Positions 33,252-40,436 of a DNA stretch of 53,147 nt are shown here, in pieces. Both the position numbers and the translations under genes were made by a program. The notes beneath the pieces are model-generated. The model was not told the origin of the DNA and did not search any database. It saw nothing but the letters and a program-made list of their open reading frames with translations. Source of the stretch: an uncultured Oscillospiraceae bacterium (lineage in GTDB: Bacteria; Bacillota; Clostridia; Oscillospirales; Oscillospiraceae); assembly GCA_934589705.1 (NCBI GenBank), contig CAKTOH010000011.1, positions 1 through 53,147 on the forward strand, written 5' to 3'. Position 1 is the stretch's first letter. The number at the start of each line of letters is the position of its first letter.

Positions 33252-33808
33252 AGACAGAAGCCCTCCTTTTCCAAGTATTCTTTCAGCCCGACCCGGGTGC
33301 GGAAGAGCAGGGTCTTGACCTTGCTTTCCGTGATTCCTAAGTAGGCGGCAATTTCCTTTACCGGATCCAGAAAGTAATACCTGCCCAGAAAGGCCGCCTG
33401 GGTTTCTTTGCTCTGGGTGCGCAGATACACCCCGATGGCATCGGCCAAAGCCTTGGCATTGACGATTTCCTCAGGCGTGTTGCCCCCGGAAACACAGTCC
33501 GACAATTCTTCCAGGGAAACGGCATATTCCGAAGCCTGCCGCTTGGCTCGGGTTCGGTAGCGGAACAGGTCAATGGAGATTCGCCGGGTCAGCTTGGCAA
33601 GGTAAGCGGACAGCACACTGGGTCTGTGAGGCGGCATGGACTCCCAGGCGGCAAGATAGGTGTCGTTGACGCTTTCCCGGCTGTCGTCCAGGTTATTGAG
33701 AATGTTGTTGGCGATTTTTTGCAGGTAACGGTCGTACTTGGCCTGGGTTTCCGAAACGGCCTGCTCGTTTCGCTCCCAGTAGAGGGCTACGATCTGCTCA
33801 TCATCCAT
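33248..33808 (-). CDS. ECF-type RNA polymerase sigma factor
   Basis: 186 residues from ATG 33808 (AAGGAGG upstream; a longer frame lacks one). Region 2 (KIANNILNNLDDSRESVNDTYLAAW, then LAKLTRRISIDLFRYRTRAKR) and region 4 (FLGRYYFLDPVKEIAAYLGITESKVKTLLFRTRVGLKEYL) are both clear. It directs transcription of a regulon under control of the downstream membrane partner. A TATTATATAGT stretch upstream may be its -10 region. Confidence 0.88.
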   Translation of the reverse strand: MDDEQIVALYWERNEQAVSETQAKYDRYLQKIANNILNNLDDSRESVNDTYLAAWESMPPHRPSVLSAYLAKLTRRISIDLFRYRTRAKRQASEYAVSLEELSDCVSGGNTPEEIVNAKALADAIGVYLRTQSKETQAAFLGRYYFLDPVKEIAAYLGITESKVKTLLFRTRVGLKEYLEKEGFCL

Positions 33809-33890
33809 AGCACAGCCTCCTTTCTTTCCATTACTATATAATATACTCGACAAAAATCAAGTCCGGTTGCGCAGAACTGTAAAAAAGAAT

Positions 33891-34142
33891 GCCATTGCGA
33901 GCCAGTGGTGCTCCGCGCAGCGAATCAAAGTTGCAATGATTGCCAGTGGCAATCATACCACAATGTATCGCAGACTGGCGTGGCTCTTTCCAAGGATTTC
34001 CCCGGTCACAATCCCCCGGTAATTCCGAGAACCGAAGGAAAGGGCTGCCTTCCATCAAGAGGAAAGACGCTTTCTTCGTGAGACTCGAAAAAGGAAAACG
34101 GATTGCCACACCAGTGACATCGGTCACTGGTTCGCAATGACA
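33891..34142. repeat. Dispersed palindromic repeat C (copy at 33.9 kb)
   Basis: It opens with CATTGCGAGCCAGTGGTGCT and closes with TGACATCGGTCACTGGTTCG plus CAATGACAT, the same ends as the inner part of the 29265 copy. The middle is diverged. The outer GGAGCTGTCTC arms are missing. No gene is seen in 33809-34245. Confidence 0.7.
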
Positions 34143-34245
34143 TGCGTTATACGGTTGCTTCTGCAAAAAAACGATACCGAGCTTTGCCCAATGGTCTATC
34201 GAATACTGACCAGCTTGCGCACGCATCGCCTGCCGGGCTCCCGGA

Positions 34246-35040
34246 TTATTCCGCGCTGAGCTCGATCCGGTCGTTGCTGATGCCCTGCTGGTGGAAGAGC
34301 CTGAGCAGCTCCTCCGGGGTCAGCCCCTCCCGCTGGGCACCACCCAGCTCCAGAACGATGGAGCCATCCTTCATCATAATCGTCCGGTTGCCCAGAGACA
34401 GAGCCGAGGGGATGTTGTGGGTAATCATCAGACAGGTGATGCCGTGATCGGCTACAATCTGCCGGGTCAGAGTCAGCACCTTGTCCGCCGTGGCAGGATC
34501 CAGGGCGGCGGTGTGCTCGTCCAGCAGAAGGAGCTTGGGCGTGACCATGGTGGCCATGAGCAGGGTCAGCGCCTGCCGCTGGCCGCCGGAGAGCAGGCCT
34601 ACGGGACTGCCCATCCGATCCTCCAGTCCCAGCCCCAGCTGGCTCAGCCGCTGCCGGAACTCCGCCCGGTCGGCTTTGGAGATCACGGAGAAGGGGTTGG
34701 TGCCGGAGCTGGCCCGCATATAGGCAAGGGCCAGATTTTCCTCGATGGTCATGGTGGGGGCGGTGCCCTTCAGCGGATCCTGGAACATGCGCCCGATGAA
34801 TTTACTGCGCTTGTAGTCCGGCAGACTGGTGATGTTCTTCCCGTCCAGCTGGATGGTGCCCCGATCCACCGGGAAGGTTCCGGCGATGGCGTTGAAGAGG
34901 GTGGACTTGCCCGCGCCGTTGGAGCCGAGAATGGTGACGAAATCGCCCTTCGCAAGATGCAGACTCAGGTCGGTCAGAGCCTTCTTTTCGTTGATGGTGC
35001 CCGGGTTGAAGGTTTTGGAAATATTCGTGATTTTCAGCAT
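34246..35040 (-). CDS. ABC transporter ATPase (TrpZ-like)
   Basis: 264 residues, one ABC cassette: Walker A GSNGAGKST, signature LSGGQRQALTLLM, Walker B LLLLDEHTAALD. The substitution of H for P in the DEP motif is usual in this COG1101 group. It powers the importer formed with the next two genes, and the tryptophan T-box ahead of the operon marks the substrate. It starts one base after the permease stop. Confidence 0.88.
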   Translation of the reverse strand: MLKITNISKTFNPGTINEKKALTDLSLHLAKGDFVTILGSNGAGKSTLFNAIAGTFPVDRGTIQLDGKNITSLPDYKRSKFIGRMFQDPLKGTAPTMTIEENLALAYMRASSGTNPFSVISKADRAEFRQRLSQLGLGLEDRMGSPVGLLSGGQRQALTLLMATMVTPKLLLLDEHTAALDPATADKVLTLTRQIVADHGITCLMITHNIPSALSLGNRTIMMKDGSIVLELGGAQREGLTPEELLRLFHQQGISNDRIELSAE

Positions 35041-35041
35041 A

Positions 35042-35932
35042 TTACTTTCCTCCCTGGCTGGTTTTGGGCTTGAGACCGGCCTGGATGGCGGGCAAACCGA
35101 TGGCCAGCGCCACGATGACGGCAGAAATCAGCTTCAGGCATTCGCTGGGCAGATCCAGCCGCAGGGCGATGGCGATGATGAACCGGTAGACCACGGAACC
35201 GGCAATGGCACCCAGGATTTTTACCCAGGTCTTGCCCTTGGGCATCAGAGTCTCGCCGATGATCAGGGAGGCAAGGCCAATGATGACCATGCCGGTGCCC
35301 AGGTTGATGTCGGCGGTTTTCTGATATTGAGCCAGCACCGCACCGGACAGGGCGGTCAGAGAATTGGAGATGCACAGGCCAACGGTGACGGTGAAGCCCG
35401 TGTTGATGGAGGAGGCACGAACCATGTCCGGATTGTCGCCGGTGGCTCGGATGGAAAGACCGATCCGGGTCTTCAGGAACAGAGCCAGCAGAAGCCCTGT
35501 CAGCAGGGCAATGAGAGCCACGGGAATGATCTTCCCGAAGGTTTTGCCTAAGACAGGCTGGAGCAGGGAGAACAGGGTGTCGGCGCGCATCATGTTCACG
35601 TTGGAGGAGAAGCCCATGACCGCCAGATTCACGGTGTACAGACCGGTATTGGTAATGATGCCCGCCAGAATGGAGGGAATATTCAGCTTGGTCTGCAAAA
35701 AGGCGGTGACGCCGCCGGCGCAGGCACCGGCCAGCATGGCGGCGGGAATGCCCAGCAGGGGATGACCGGCCACGGCAAAGGTGGCGGACACGGCGCAGCC
35801 CAGGGTAAAGGCGCCGTCGGTGGTCATATCGGCGATGTTCAGCACCCGGAAGCTGAGAAACAGAGCCAGGGCAACCAGAGCGTAGATAAAGCCCAGCTCC
35901 AATGCGCTGAATATAATGGCGGAAGAAATCAT
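35042..35932 (-). CDS. ABC transporter permease (TrpY-like)
   Basis: 296 residues, about eight hydrophobic segments, BPD_transp_2-like fold of the COG4120 group. LFLSFRVLNIADMTTDGAFTLG near the N-terminus and RATGDNPDMVRASSINTG as the ATPase contact region are typical. It forms the membrane channel of the tryptophan importer. Confidence 0.88.
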   Translation of the reverse strand: MISSAIIFSALELGFIYALVALALFLSFRVLNIADMTTDGAFTLGCAVSATFAVAGHPLLGIPAAMLAGACAGGVTAFLQTKLNIPSILAGIITNTGLYTVNLAVMGFSSNVNMMRADTLFSLLQPVLGKTFGKIIPVALIALLTGLLLALFLKTRIGLSIRATGDNPDMVRASSINTGFTVTVGLCISNSLTALSGAVLAQYQKTADINLGTGMVIIGLASLIIGETLMPKGKTWVKILGAIAGSVVYRFIIAIALRLDLPSECLKLISAVIVALAIGLPAIQAGLKPKTSQGGK

Positions 35933-36016
35933 GGAATCACTCCTTCATGGAATATGGAAGACGCGGGAAAACGGTGTTGCCGTACATATAATATATAATG
36001 TAGAAAACGGCCGGAA

Positions 36017-36040
36017 GCAGGCGGGGAAAATCCCGCCTGC
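36017..36040 (-). terminator. Intercistronic hairpin after the tryptophan-binding protein gene
   Basis: GCAGGCGGG-GAAAAT-CCCGCCTGC, a perfect 9-bp stem between the binding protein and permease genes, with no T-run on the coding strand. Confidence 0.6.
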
Positions 36041-36064
36041 GCCCGGAAGAAAACTTGTTATTTC

Positions 36065-37111
36065 TTATTTCGCGGTGGTCACTTCGGTGACGGTGTTTGC
36101 CATGGTGGAGAACACGCTGTAGTCGATGTTCAGAGCCTTGGCGGTATCGGTGTTCACGGTGATGATACCGCCGTCCATCACATGGAACTCGGGAACGGCG
36201 CCGCCTTCCAGAATGTCGAAGGCCATATCGGCGGTGTACTTGCCCAGCTCGGTGTAGTTGACGCCGCAGGTGGTGAAGGCGCCGGACTGAACGAAGGAGT
36301 CAGCACCGGTGTAGTGGGGAATACCGGCCTCGTTGAGAATCTCGGCTACGGCGACCTCCGCGTCCATAACCCGGTTATCGGTGGGGGTGAACACGGCGTC
36401 AACCCGGCCCACCAGGGAAGCGGCGGCGGCGACGATCTCATCGGTGGTGTTGCCGGTCTTTTCCAGATAGGCAATGCCCTTCTCGTCCAGATATTTCTTG
36501 GCCTCGGCAATGGGGGTGATGGAGTTATCCTCGGAGTTGCTGAACAGAAGACCCACGGTCTTGATGTCGGGGTTGACGGCCAGCATCATGTCCAGAATGA
36601 AGGGGGTGTTCAGGGCATCGGAGGTACCGGTGACGTTATCCAGACCGGTGAGGCCCGCGGTTTCGGGGTCGGAGCAGGCGGCGTAGACGATGGGGGTGCC
36701 GGTGCCCTCGGCGGCGGTGACCATGGTCTGGGCGGCCAGGGTAGCGATGGGGATGATCATGTCCACCTTGTCATCCAAGGCCTGGGCACCGATCTGACCC
36801 AGCATGGTGGTATCGTTCTGACCGTTGTAGTCGGAGATGGTCAGCTCCACACCGGCGGCTTCGGCTCTGGCCTTCAGCTCGGCGGAGATGGCCTCGTGAA
36901 TTTCATCCAGGGAGGAGTGGGACAGCTGCTGAACGATGGCTACGGAGTAGCTCTTGACTTCGGTGGTTTCGGCGGTGGTCTCAGCGGCGACGGTGGCCGC
37001 GGGCGTGGTGGCAGGGGCAGTGGTGGGGGCGGGAGCGGAGGAAGCGCCGCAGCCGACCAGCAGGGAGGCGGACAGAATCAGGGAAGAAACGATAGCAGTG
37101 ATCTTTTTCAT
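36065..37111 (-). CDS. Tryptophan ABC transporter binding lipoprotein (TrpX-like)
   Basis: 348 residues from ATG 37111 (AAGGAG upstream). Lipoprotein signal (ASLLVGCGAS), Ala/Thr/Pro linker, then the COG2984 binding fold: VAIVQQLSHSSLDEIHEAI, IPIATLAAQTMV, PIVYAACSDPETAGL, NVTGTSDALNTPFILDMML, AVFTPTDNRVMDAEVAVAEIL. This is the TrpX/YtrF-like group, whose members bind tryptophan or tyrosine. The T-box with a TGG specifier in its leader supports tryptophan. First gene of the operon. Confidence 0.88.
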   Translation of the reverse strand: MKKITAIVSSLILSASLLVGCGASSAPAPTTAPATTPAATVAAETTAETTEVKSYSVAIVQQLSHSSLDEIHEAISAELKARAEAAGVELTISDYNGQNDTTMLGQIGAQALDDKVDMIIPIATLAAQTMVTAAEGTGTPIVYAACSDPETAGLTGLDNVTGTSDALNTPFILDMMLAVNPDIKTVGLLFSNSEDNSITPIAEAKKYLDEKGIAYLEKTGNTTDEIVAAAASLVGRVDAVFTPTDNRVMDAEVAVAEILNEAGIPHYTGADSFVQSGAFTTCGVNYTELGKYTADMAFDILEGGAVPEFHVMDGGIITVNTDTAKALNIDYSVFSTMANTVTEVTTAK

Positions 37112-37178
37112 AAGAATACTCCTTTTCAAGTTCAAAAATGATGGTGAATGTGTTTCTTATCGGATAGTCAGTCCGGCT

Positions 37179-37211
37179 TCACCATCGTCTCCCCGGTAAT
37201 TTCTTCAGCAT
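37179..37211 (-). CDS. Possible 10-codon leader peptide ending in Trp (MLKKLPGRRW)
   Basis: Behind the T-box terminator and a second hairpin lies a tiny frame with GAGGTG seven bases before its ATG. It encodes MLKKLPGRRW and stops directly after the Trp codon. A Trp codon beside the stop would suit ribosome stalling control, but a frame this short can arise by chance. Confidence 0.3.
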   Translation of the reverse strand: MLKKLPGRRW

Positions 37212-37234
37212 ATGCTTCACCTCTCGTTTGGAAT

Positions 37235-37294
37235 AAAACTTCATGCAGGATCGCTGCACCACGAAAACGCACAAATGACGGTGCATGAAGTTTT
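37235..37294 (-). promoter_or_regulatory. Long hairpin in the second half of the trp leader
   Basis: AAAACTTCATGCA pairs with TGCATGAAGTTTT, with an inner GCACC/GGTGC stem. On the coding strand TTTTATT follows, so it could act as a second terminator between the T-box and the TrpX-like gene. Confidence 0.45.
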
Positions 37295-37369
37295 TGTGCA
37301 TCCTTTCCGGTTGCCCCGCAGGGGCGAGGAAATGGCACATTTCTTGTTTTTGCTATGCTTTTGCATAGC

Positions 37370-37403
37370 AAAAAAGTCCTTGTTCCCCGAAGGGAACAAG
37401 GAC
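37370..37403 (-). terminator. T-box terminator
   Basis: On the minus strand, GTCCTTGTTCCC-TTCG-GGGAACAAGGAC followed by TTTTTT. CCTTGT of its 5' arm alternatively pairs with ACAAGG next to the T-box sequence to form the antiterminator. Confidence 0.85.
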
Positions 37404-37640
37404 AGAAAATACAATTTCTGCGGTACCACCTTGTTTGCCGGTAAACCGACCGCTCGACCGGCGCCAACACGCCGCCTGCCCAGTAACGCTGGCAATGCGT
37501 CAGAAGATACTCAAGCCCACGCTCTTTCCCTCTGCCCTCGGCGGCCCATTTGCTGCCCCGCTTCTCGCTTCCCTCTCAGCTGTGGGAAACTCTCTGTGGA
37601 TGCGCTTGCAGCTTTACTTCCGCGTCTGTGGTTTGCTGTT
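37404..37640 (-). ncRNA. Tryptophan-specific T-box leader RNA
   Basis: The T-box core AAGGTGGTACCGCAG lies at 37418-37432. In Stem I, the specifier loop is framed by GCGG/CCGC below and GCTGC/GCAGC above, with AAGTAAA on the 5' side and AAATGGG on the 3' side. The specifier triplet is TGG (37546-37548), the tryptophan codon. The distal CAGAGAG stretch is also present. Uncharged tRNA-Trp would stabilise the antiterminator and turn on the importer. The tRNA-end-binding bulge is TGGT; its last base would wobble with a G discriminator. Confidence 0.88.
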
Positions 37641-37654
37641 TTGAAGTTGTTTTC

Positions 37655-37683
37655 TTTATACACCAAGTCAAACTGTTTGTCAA
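37655..37683 (-). promoter_or_regulatory. Promoter of the trp importer operon
   Basis: On the minus strand, TTGACA (37683-37678), 17-bp spacer, TATAAA (37660-37655). Confidence 0.82.
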
Positions 37684-37738
37684 GAACTTTTTTCAAAAAA
37701 TTTTCCGGGACTTGCGGACAAATGTTTTCCGCTGACGC

Positions 37739-38314
37739 TCAGTATTCCCGCACCACACCCTTGACTACGCCGATGATCTGGGCATAGGTGCCGTCGATGG
37801 GGGAGTAGGCATCGTTTTCCGGCATGAGCCAGACCTGACCGTTTCTGCGCAGAAGCCGCTTGACGGTGGCCTCATCCTCAATGCGCGCCACCACGATCTG
37901 ACCGTTGTCCGCTGTGGGCTGAGGGCGCACCACCACCTTGTCCCCTTCCAGAATGCCGGCATTGATCATACTGTCGCCCCGAACCCGCAGGGCGAAGCAC
38001 TCCGGGTCAGGCCAGGGCAGAGTGCCCTCCTGATTTTCCACCGCCAGAATGGGAAGACCGGCGGTGACCACGCCGATGACGGGAATCTGACCCTGCCGGG
38101 CACCGGTGACCAGGGCGCGCTTACGACCCTTGACCCCGGTGGACTGAAGAAGCCCCTTCTGCTGCAAAGCCTGCAAATGATAGCTGACGGAAGCGGTGGA
38201 GCGCAGACCCACCGCCTCGCCGATTTCCCGGACGGAGGGGGAGAAGCCGTTTTCCTGAATGAAATGGTTGACATAATCCATTATCATATCCGCTTTGTTG
38301 CTGGTTCTGGGCAT
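37739..38314 (-). CDS. lexA: LexA repressor
   Basis: 191 residues. An N-terminal winged helix (FSPSVREIGEAVGLRSTASVSYHLQAL) binds SOS operators. The C-terminal S24 peptidase domain carries Ser115 (RGDSMINAGILEGD) and Lys152 (EATVKRLLRR); the self-cleavage site is Ala85-Gly86 (VVTAGLP). RecA filaments trigger self-cleavage on DNA damage. A degenerate LexA box overlaps its own promoter region. Confidence 0.95.
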   Translation of the reverse strand: MPRTSNKADMIMDYVNHFIQENGFSPSVREIGEAVGLRSTASVSYHLQALQQKGLLQSTGVKGRKRALVTGARQGQIPVIGVVTAGLPILAVENQEGTLPWPDPECFALRVRGDSMINAGILEGDKVVVRPQPTADNGQIVVARIEDEATVKRLLRRNGQVWLMPENDAYSPIDGTYAQIIGVVKGVVREY

Positions 38315-38345
38315 GACGCTACCTCCAGGGGGTTGTTTTTAATAG

Positions 38346-38363
38346 ATTATAGCACATATTTTC
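38346..38363 (-). promoter_or_regulatory. lexA promoter -10 with possible LexA box
   Basis: On the minus strand, GAAAATATGTGC (38363-38352) differs at two positions from the Firmicute SOS box GAACATATGTTC and sits immediately upstream of TATAAT (38351-38346). This is the expected place for autoregulation. Confidence 0.45.
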
Positions 38364-38442
38364 GAAAAAAGAAAGACCTGTCGGAAAATTCTTTCACAAA
38401 ATCCGGGCAGTCCAGCCTATACTGGCATAAGGAGGAATGCGC

Positions 38443-38877
38443 GTGAAAGAGCAGTGGGAAAGCCAGGTCTGGCAGCGGGTGAGGCAGCCCATGGCGGCAT
38501 CCGGGGAAAATCTGCGGGTTCTGCGCCGGGAGAGTATGTGCCTGGCGGGGATTTACCGGAAGCTGGAAAACACCCTGAGGGGAAGCGGTCGGGAGCAGGC
38601 GGCTGTCCTGTATCGGCAGGAGCTGGAAAACGGGGCCATACTCCGGGGGCTGGAAAGGCTGAGCGGCGGGGACAGTGGGGCTATGCAGCCGGTACCGCCG
38701 CCGGAGGAGGGGACGGCGCGGCTTCTGAACCAGTGCTTTCGGAGCACCTGCCGTGCCCAGATTGAATACTTAGCCCGCTCGGCGGAGCCGGAGACGGGAA
38801 TCGTCTTCCGGCTGCTTGCGGACAATGCCGCCGCCCGGTGCACCCAGATTGCCCGGTTGTTGGGTAGTTTGGGATGA
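38443..38877 (+). CDS. Hypothetical helical protein
   Basis: 144 residues from GTG 38443, seven bases after GGAGG; the ATG at 38437 is too close to that ribosome site. The protein is almost entirely helical and rich in Arg, Glu and Leu (RRESMCLAGIYRKLENTL, VLYRQELENGAILRGLERL, CRAQIEYLARSAEPETGIVF). The spacing of Glu-rich helices is reminiscent of ferritin-like proteins, but no clear metal-binding ExxH pattern is seen. It is divergent from lexA across a 128-base spacer, so an SOS link is possible. Confidence 0.6.
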   Translation: MKEQWESQVWQRVRQPMAASGENLRVLRRESMCLAGIYRKLENTLRGSGREQAAVLYRQELENGAILRGLERLSGGDSGAMQPVPPPEEGTARLLNQCFRSTCRAQIEYLARSAEPETGIVFRLLADNAAARCTQIARLLGSLG

Positions 38878-38891
38878 AGATAGGAACACAA

Positions 38892-38919
38892 CAAGGCCGC
38901 CCAAGCATGGGCGGCCTTG
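38892..38919. terminator. Bidirectional terminator
   Basis: CAAGGCCGCCC-AAGCAT-GGGCGGCCTTG between convergent genes. Confidence 0.75.
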
Positions 38920-38921
38920 CG

Positions 38922-39203
38922 CTATTCATCGAACAAATCGCTGTGGGTTCCGGTGCGGGTTAGATAGAGAATCAGATCACGGTCATACTGCTCATAGATC
39001 AAAAGCCAGTCTGGCGTAATGTGGCACTCCCGGCAGCCGGAGAAATCTCCACTTAAAGCGTGATCCCGGTTCTTTGACGGCAGCGGCTCACCGGCGGCAA
39101 GACAGTCAATGACGGCGGCCAAAAGCCGCAGGTCATAGCCTCGTTTTTTCACAGCCTTCAGGTCTTTTCTGAATCGGGTGGATGGCTTGATTTGGTAGGT
39201 CAT
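38922..39203 (-). CDS. YafQ-family mRNA interferase toxin
   Basis: 93 residues. Aligned by eye with E. coli YafQ, the catalytic positions are all kept: His48, His61, Asp65, Trp66 and His87 followed by Phe91 (RDHAL, CHITPDWLLIY, RTGTHSDLF). It cuts mRNA on the ribosome when the antitoxin is lost. The start overlaps the antitoxin stop as ATGA. Confidence 0.9.
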   Translation of the reverse strand: MTYQIKPSTRFRKDLKAVKKRGYDLRLLAAVIDCLAAGEPLPSKNRDHALSGDFSGCRECHITPDWLLIYEQYDRDLILYLTRTGTHSDLFDE

Positions 39204-39475
39204 TCCAGAATGTCCTCCATCATCTCAGCGGCGGAGGTATAGGACTTCCCGGCGGTGGGATCAGCCTTCATTTGCCGAACCTCCGCAATTGCCGCCAGGG
39301 TGTCCCCATTGGGCCGCTCGATAGAGACATCAAAAGGAATGCGATTTTCCCGGGTCATTTTCTTGGCGAAAATAGTGAAGGCAGCGGTCATTGTCAGACC
39401 CAGATCACTGCAAAGCTGCTCCATATTTTGCTTTAGGCCTTCGTCCATGCGAAAAGATACGGTTGTCTGTGCCAT
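39200..39475 (-). CDS. RelB/DinJ-family antitoxin
   Basis: 91 residues from ATG 39475 (AAGGAG nine bases upstream). The N-terminal ribbon-helix-helix (TTVSFRMDEGLKQNMEQLCSDLG) binds DNA and represses the operon; the C-terminal part (MKADPTAGKSYTSAAEMMEDIL) wraps the toxin. Antitoxin precedes toxin, the usual order. Confidence 0.9.
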   Translation of the reverse strand: MAQTTVSFRMDEGLKQNMEQLCSDLGLTMTAAFTIFAKKMTRENRIPFDVSIERPNGDTLAAIAEVRQMKADPTAGKSYTSAAEMMEDILE

Positions 39476-39498
39476 CAAAATCAACTCCTTTCCTGATA

Positions 39499-39527
39499 AT
39501 TATACCACTTTGTTGATACAACGTCAA
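39499..39527 (-). promoter_or_regulatory. Promoter and operator of the toxin-antitoxin operon
   Basis: On the minus strand TTGACG (39527-39522), 17-bp spacer, TATAAT (39504-39499). The spacer holds GTTG-TAT-CAAC, a short palindrome suited to the ribbon-helix-helix antitoxin. Confidence 0.7.
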
Positions 39528-39582
39528 TACATTGCTGACTTTTTGCACATTTGATAGACTGCTGGAATTCTTCTTTCAAAAC

Positions 39583-39617
39583 GAAAAATCCCTGATGCGT
39601 GTGCATCAGGGATTTTA
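39583..39617 (-). terminator. Terminator of the tRNA operon
   Basis: AAAATCCCTGATGC-ACAC-GCATCAGGGATTTTT read on the minus strand, with T-run. Confidence 0.85.
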
Positions 39618-39619
39618 CA

Positions 39620-39694
39620 TGGTGACCCGTACGGGAATCGAACCCATGTTACCGCCGTGAAAGGGCGGTGTCTTAACCGCTTGACCAACGGGCC
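39620..39694 (-). tRNA. tRNA-Glu (anticodon TTC)
   Basis: 75 bases including encoded CCA. GGCCCGT acceptor pairs with ACGGGTC, anticodon stem CCGCC/GGCGG around CTTTCAC, T-arm CATGGGTTCGATTCCCGT. Its 5' end directly touches the 3' end of tRNA-Met. Confidence 0.93.
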
Positions 39695-39770
39695 TGGTAG
39701 CGGCAATCTGATTCGAACAGATGACATACCGGGTATGAACCGGCTACTCTACCAACTGAGTTATGCCGCC
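39695..39770 (-). tRNA. tRNA-Met (anticodon CAT, elongator type)
   Basis: 76 bases including encoded CCA. GGCGGCA acceptor pairs with TGCCGCT, anticodon loop TTCATAC between GCCGG and CCGGT, T-arm TCTGTTCGAATCAGA. The acceptor ends in a paired G, so it is elongator rather than initiator. Confidence 0.92.
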
Positions 39771-39813
39771 ATGTGGTCAACGCAATTTCGGCACCGCCGA
39801 AATCAGCTTCCTA

Positions 39814-39842
39814 AGTATAGCCCAAGATTTTCCGTTTGTCAA
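39814..39842 (-). promoter_or_regulatory. Promoter of the tRNA-Met/tRNA-Glu operon
   Basis: On the minus strand TTGACA (39842-39837), 17-bp spacer, TATACT (39819-39814). Confidence 0.82.
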
Positions 39843-39902
39843 GAATTATTTTTGTTTTTTCCTCGATTTTTTTGGAGATACTTTTTTCTGAGGTGAATCA
39901 CC

Positions 39903-40310
39903 ATGAAATGGGGAAAACAACTGACACTCTTTACCGTGGGCGGCAGCGCCTATGTGGGGCTGGAACTATTGTACCGGGGCAGAAGCCACATCAGCATGTT
40001 CGGGGCTGGGGGGCTGTGCTTCCTGCTGATAGGGGCACTGCGCAAAAAGCGGCTGCCGGTTCTTGCCAGGCTCACCGGCGGGGCGGCCATCATCACCGGG
40101 GTGGAGCTGGCCACAGGGCTTCTGTGCAACCGGGACTTTTCCGTCTGGGACTACCGGGGACAGCCCGGGAATTTCCTGGGGCAGATCTGCCCGCTGTTTG
40201 CCGCGGTGTGGATTCCGGTGGGGGCGGCGGGGATGAGCCTTTACGGCCTGACCGAGAAACTCTGGGATCGAAAACTGGGAAATGCTTGCCCCATGGGAAG
40301 AAAAAGGTAA
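39903..40310 (+). CDS. Putative membrane protein, CmpB-like (ABC_trans_CmpB family)
   Basis: 135 residues with four hydrophobic segments. The family's WDYRGQPGNFLGQICPLFAAVW stretch is present in the second half. Despite the family name no transport partner is next to it and its role is unknown. Ribosome site GAGGTG. Confidence 0.7.
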   Translation: MKWGKQLTLFTVGGSAYVGLELLYRGRSHISMFGAGGLCFLLIGALRKKRLPVLARLTGGAAIITGVELATGLLCNRDFSVWDYRGQPGNFLGQICPLFAAVWIPVGAAGMSLYGLTEKLWDRKLGNACPMGRKR

Positions 40311-40358
40311 AATTTTCGTAAAACCGTCGGATTGCTGAATTTCCCGGAATCTGAGCCA

Positions 40359-40387
40359 TTGACGCAGGGACTCTTTTCTGATATCAT
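40359..40387 (+). promoter_or_regulatory. Promoter of the NfeD-SPFH operon
   Basis: TTGACG (40359-40364), 17-bp spacer, TATCAT (40382-40387). Confidence 0.72.
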
Positions 40388-40436
40388 AGACTTACGCACA
40401 AAGACGTGATGAGGTCTTCGGAAGGGGGAATCCAAA

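Noticed and set aside
36182..37141. 319-codon Gly-rich frame antisense to the TrpX-like gene
   Set aside because: Its composition mirrors the codon bias of the real gene; no start signals are seen.
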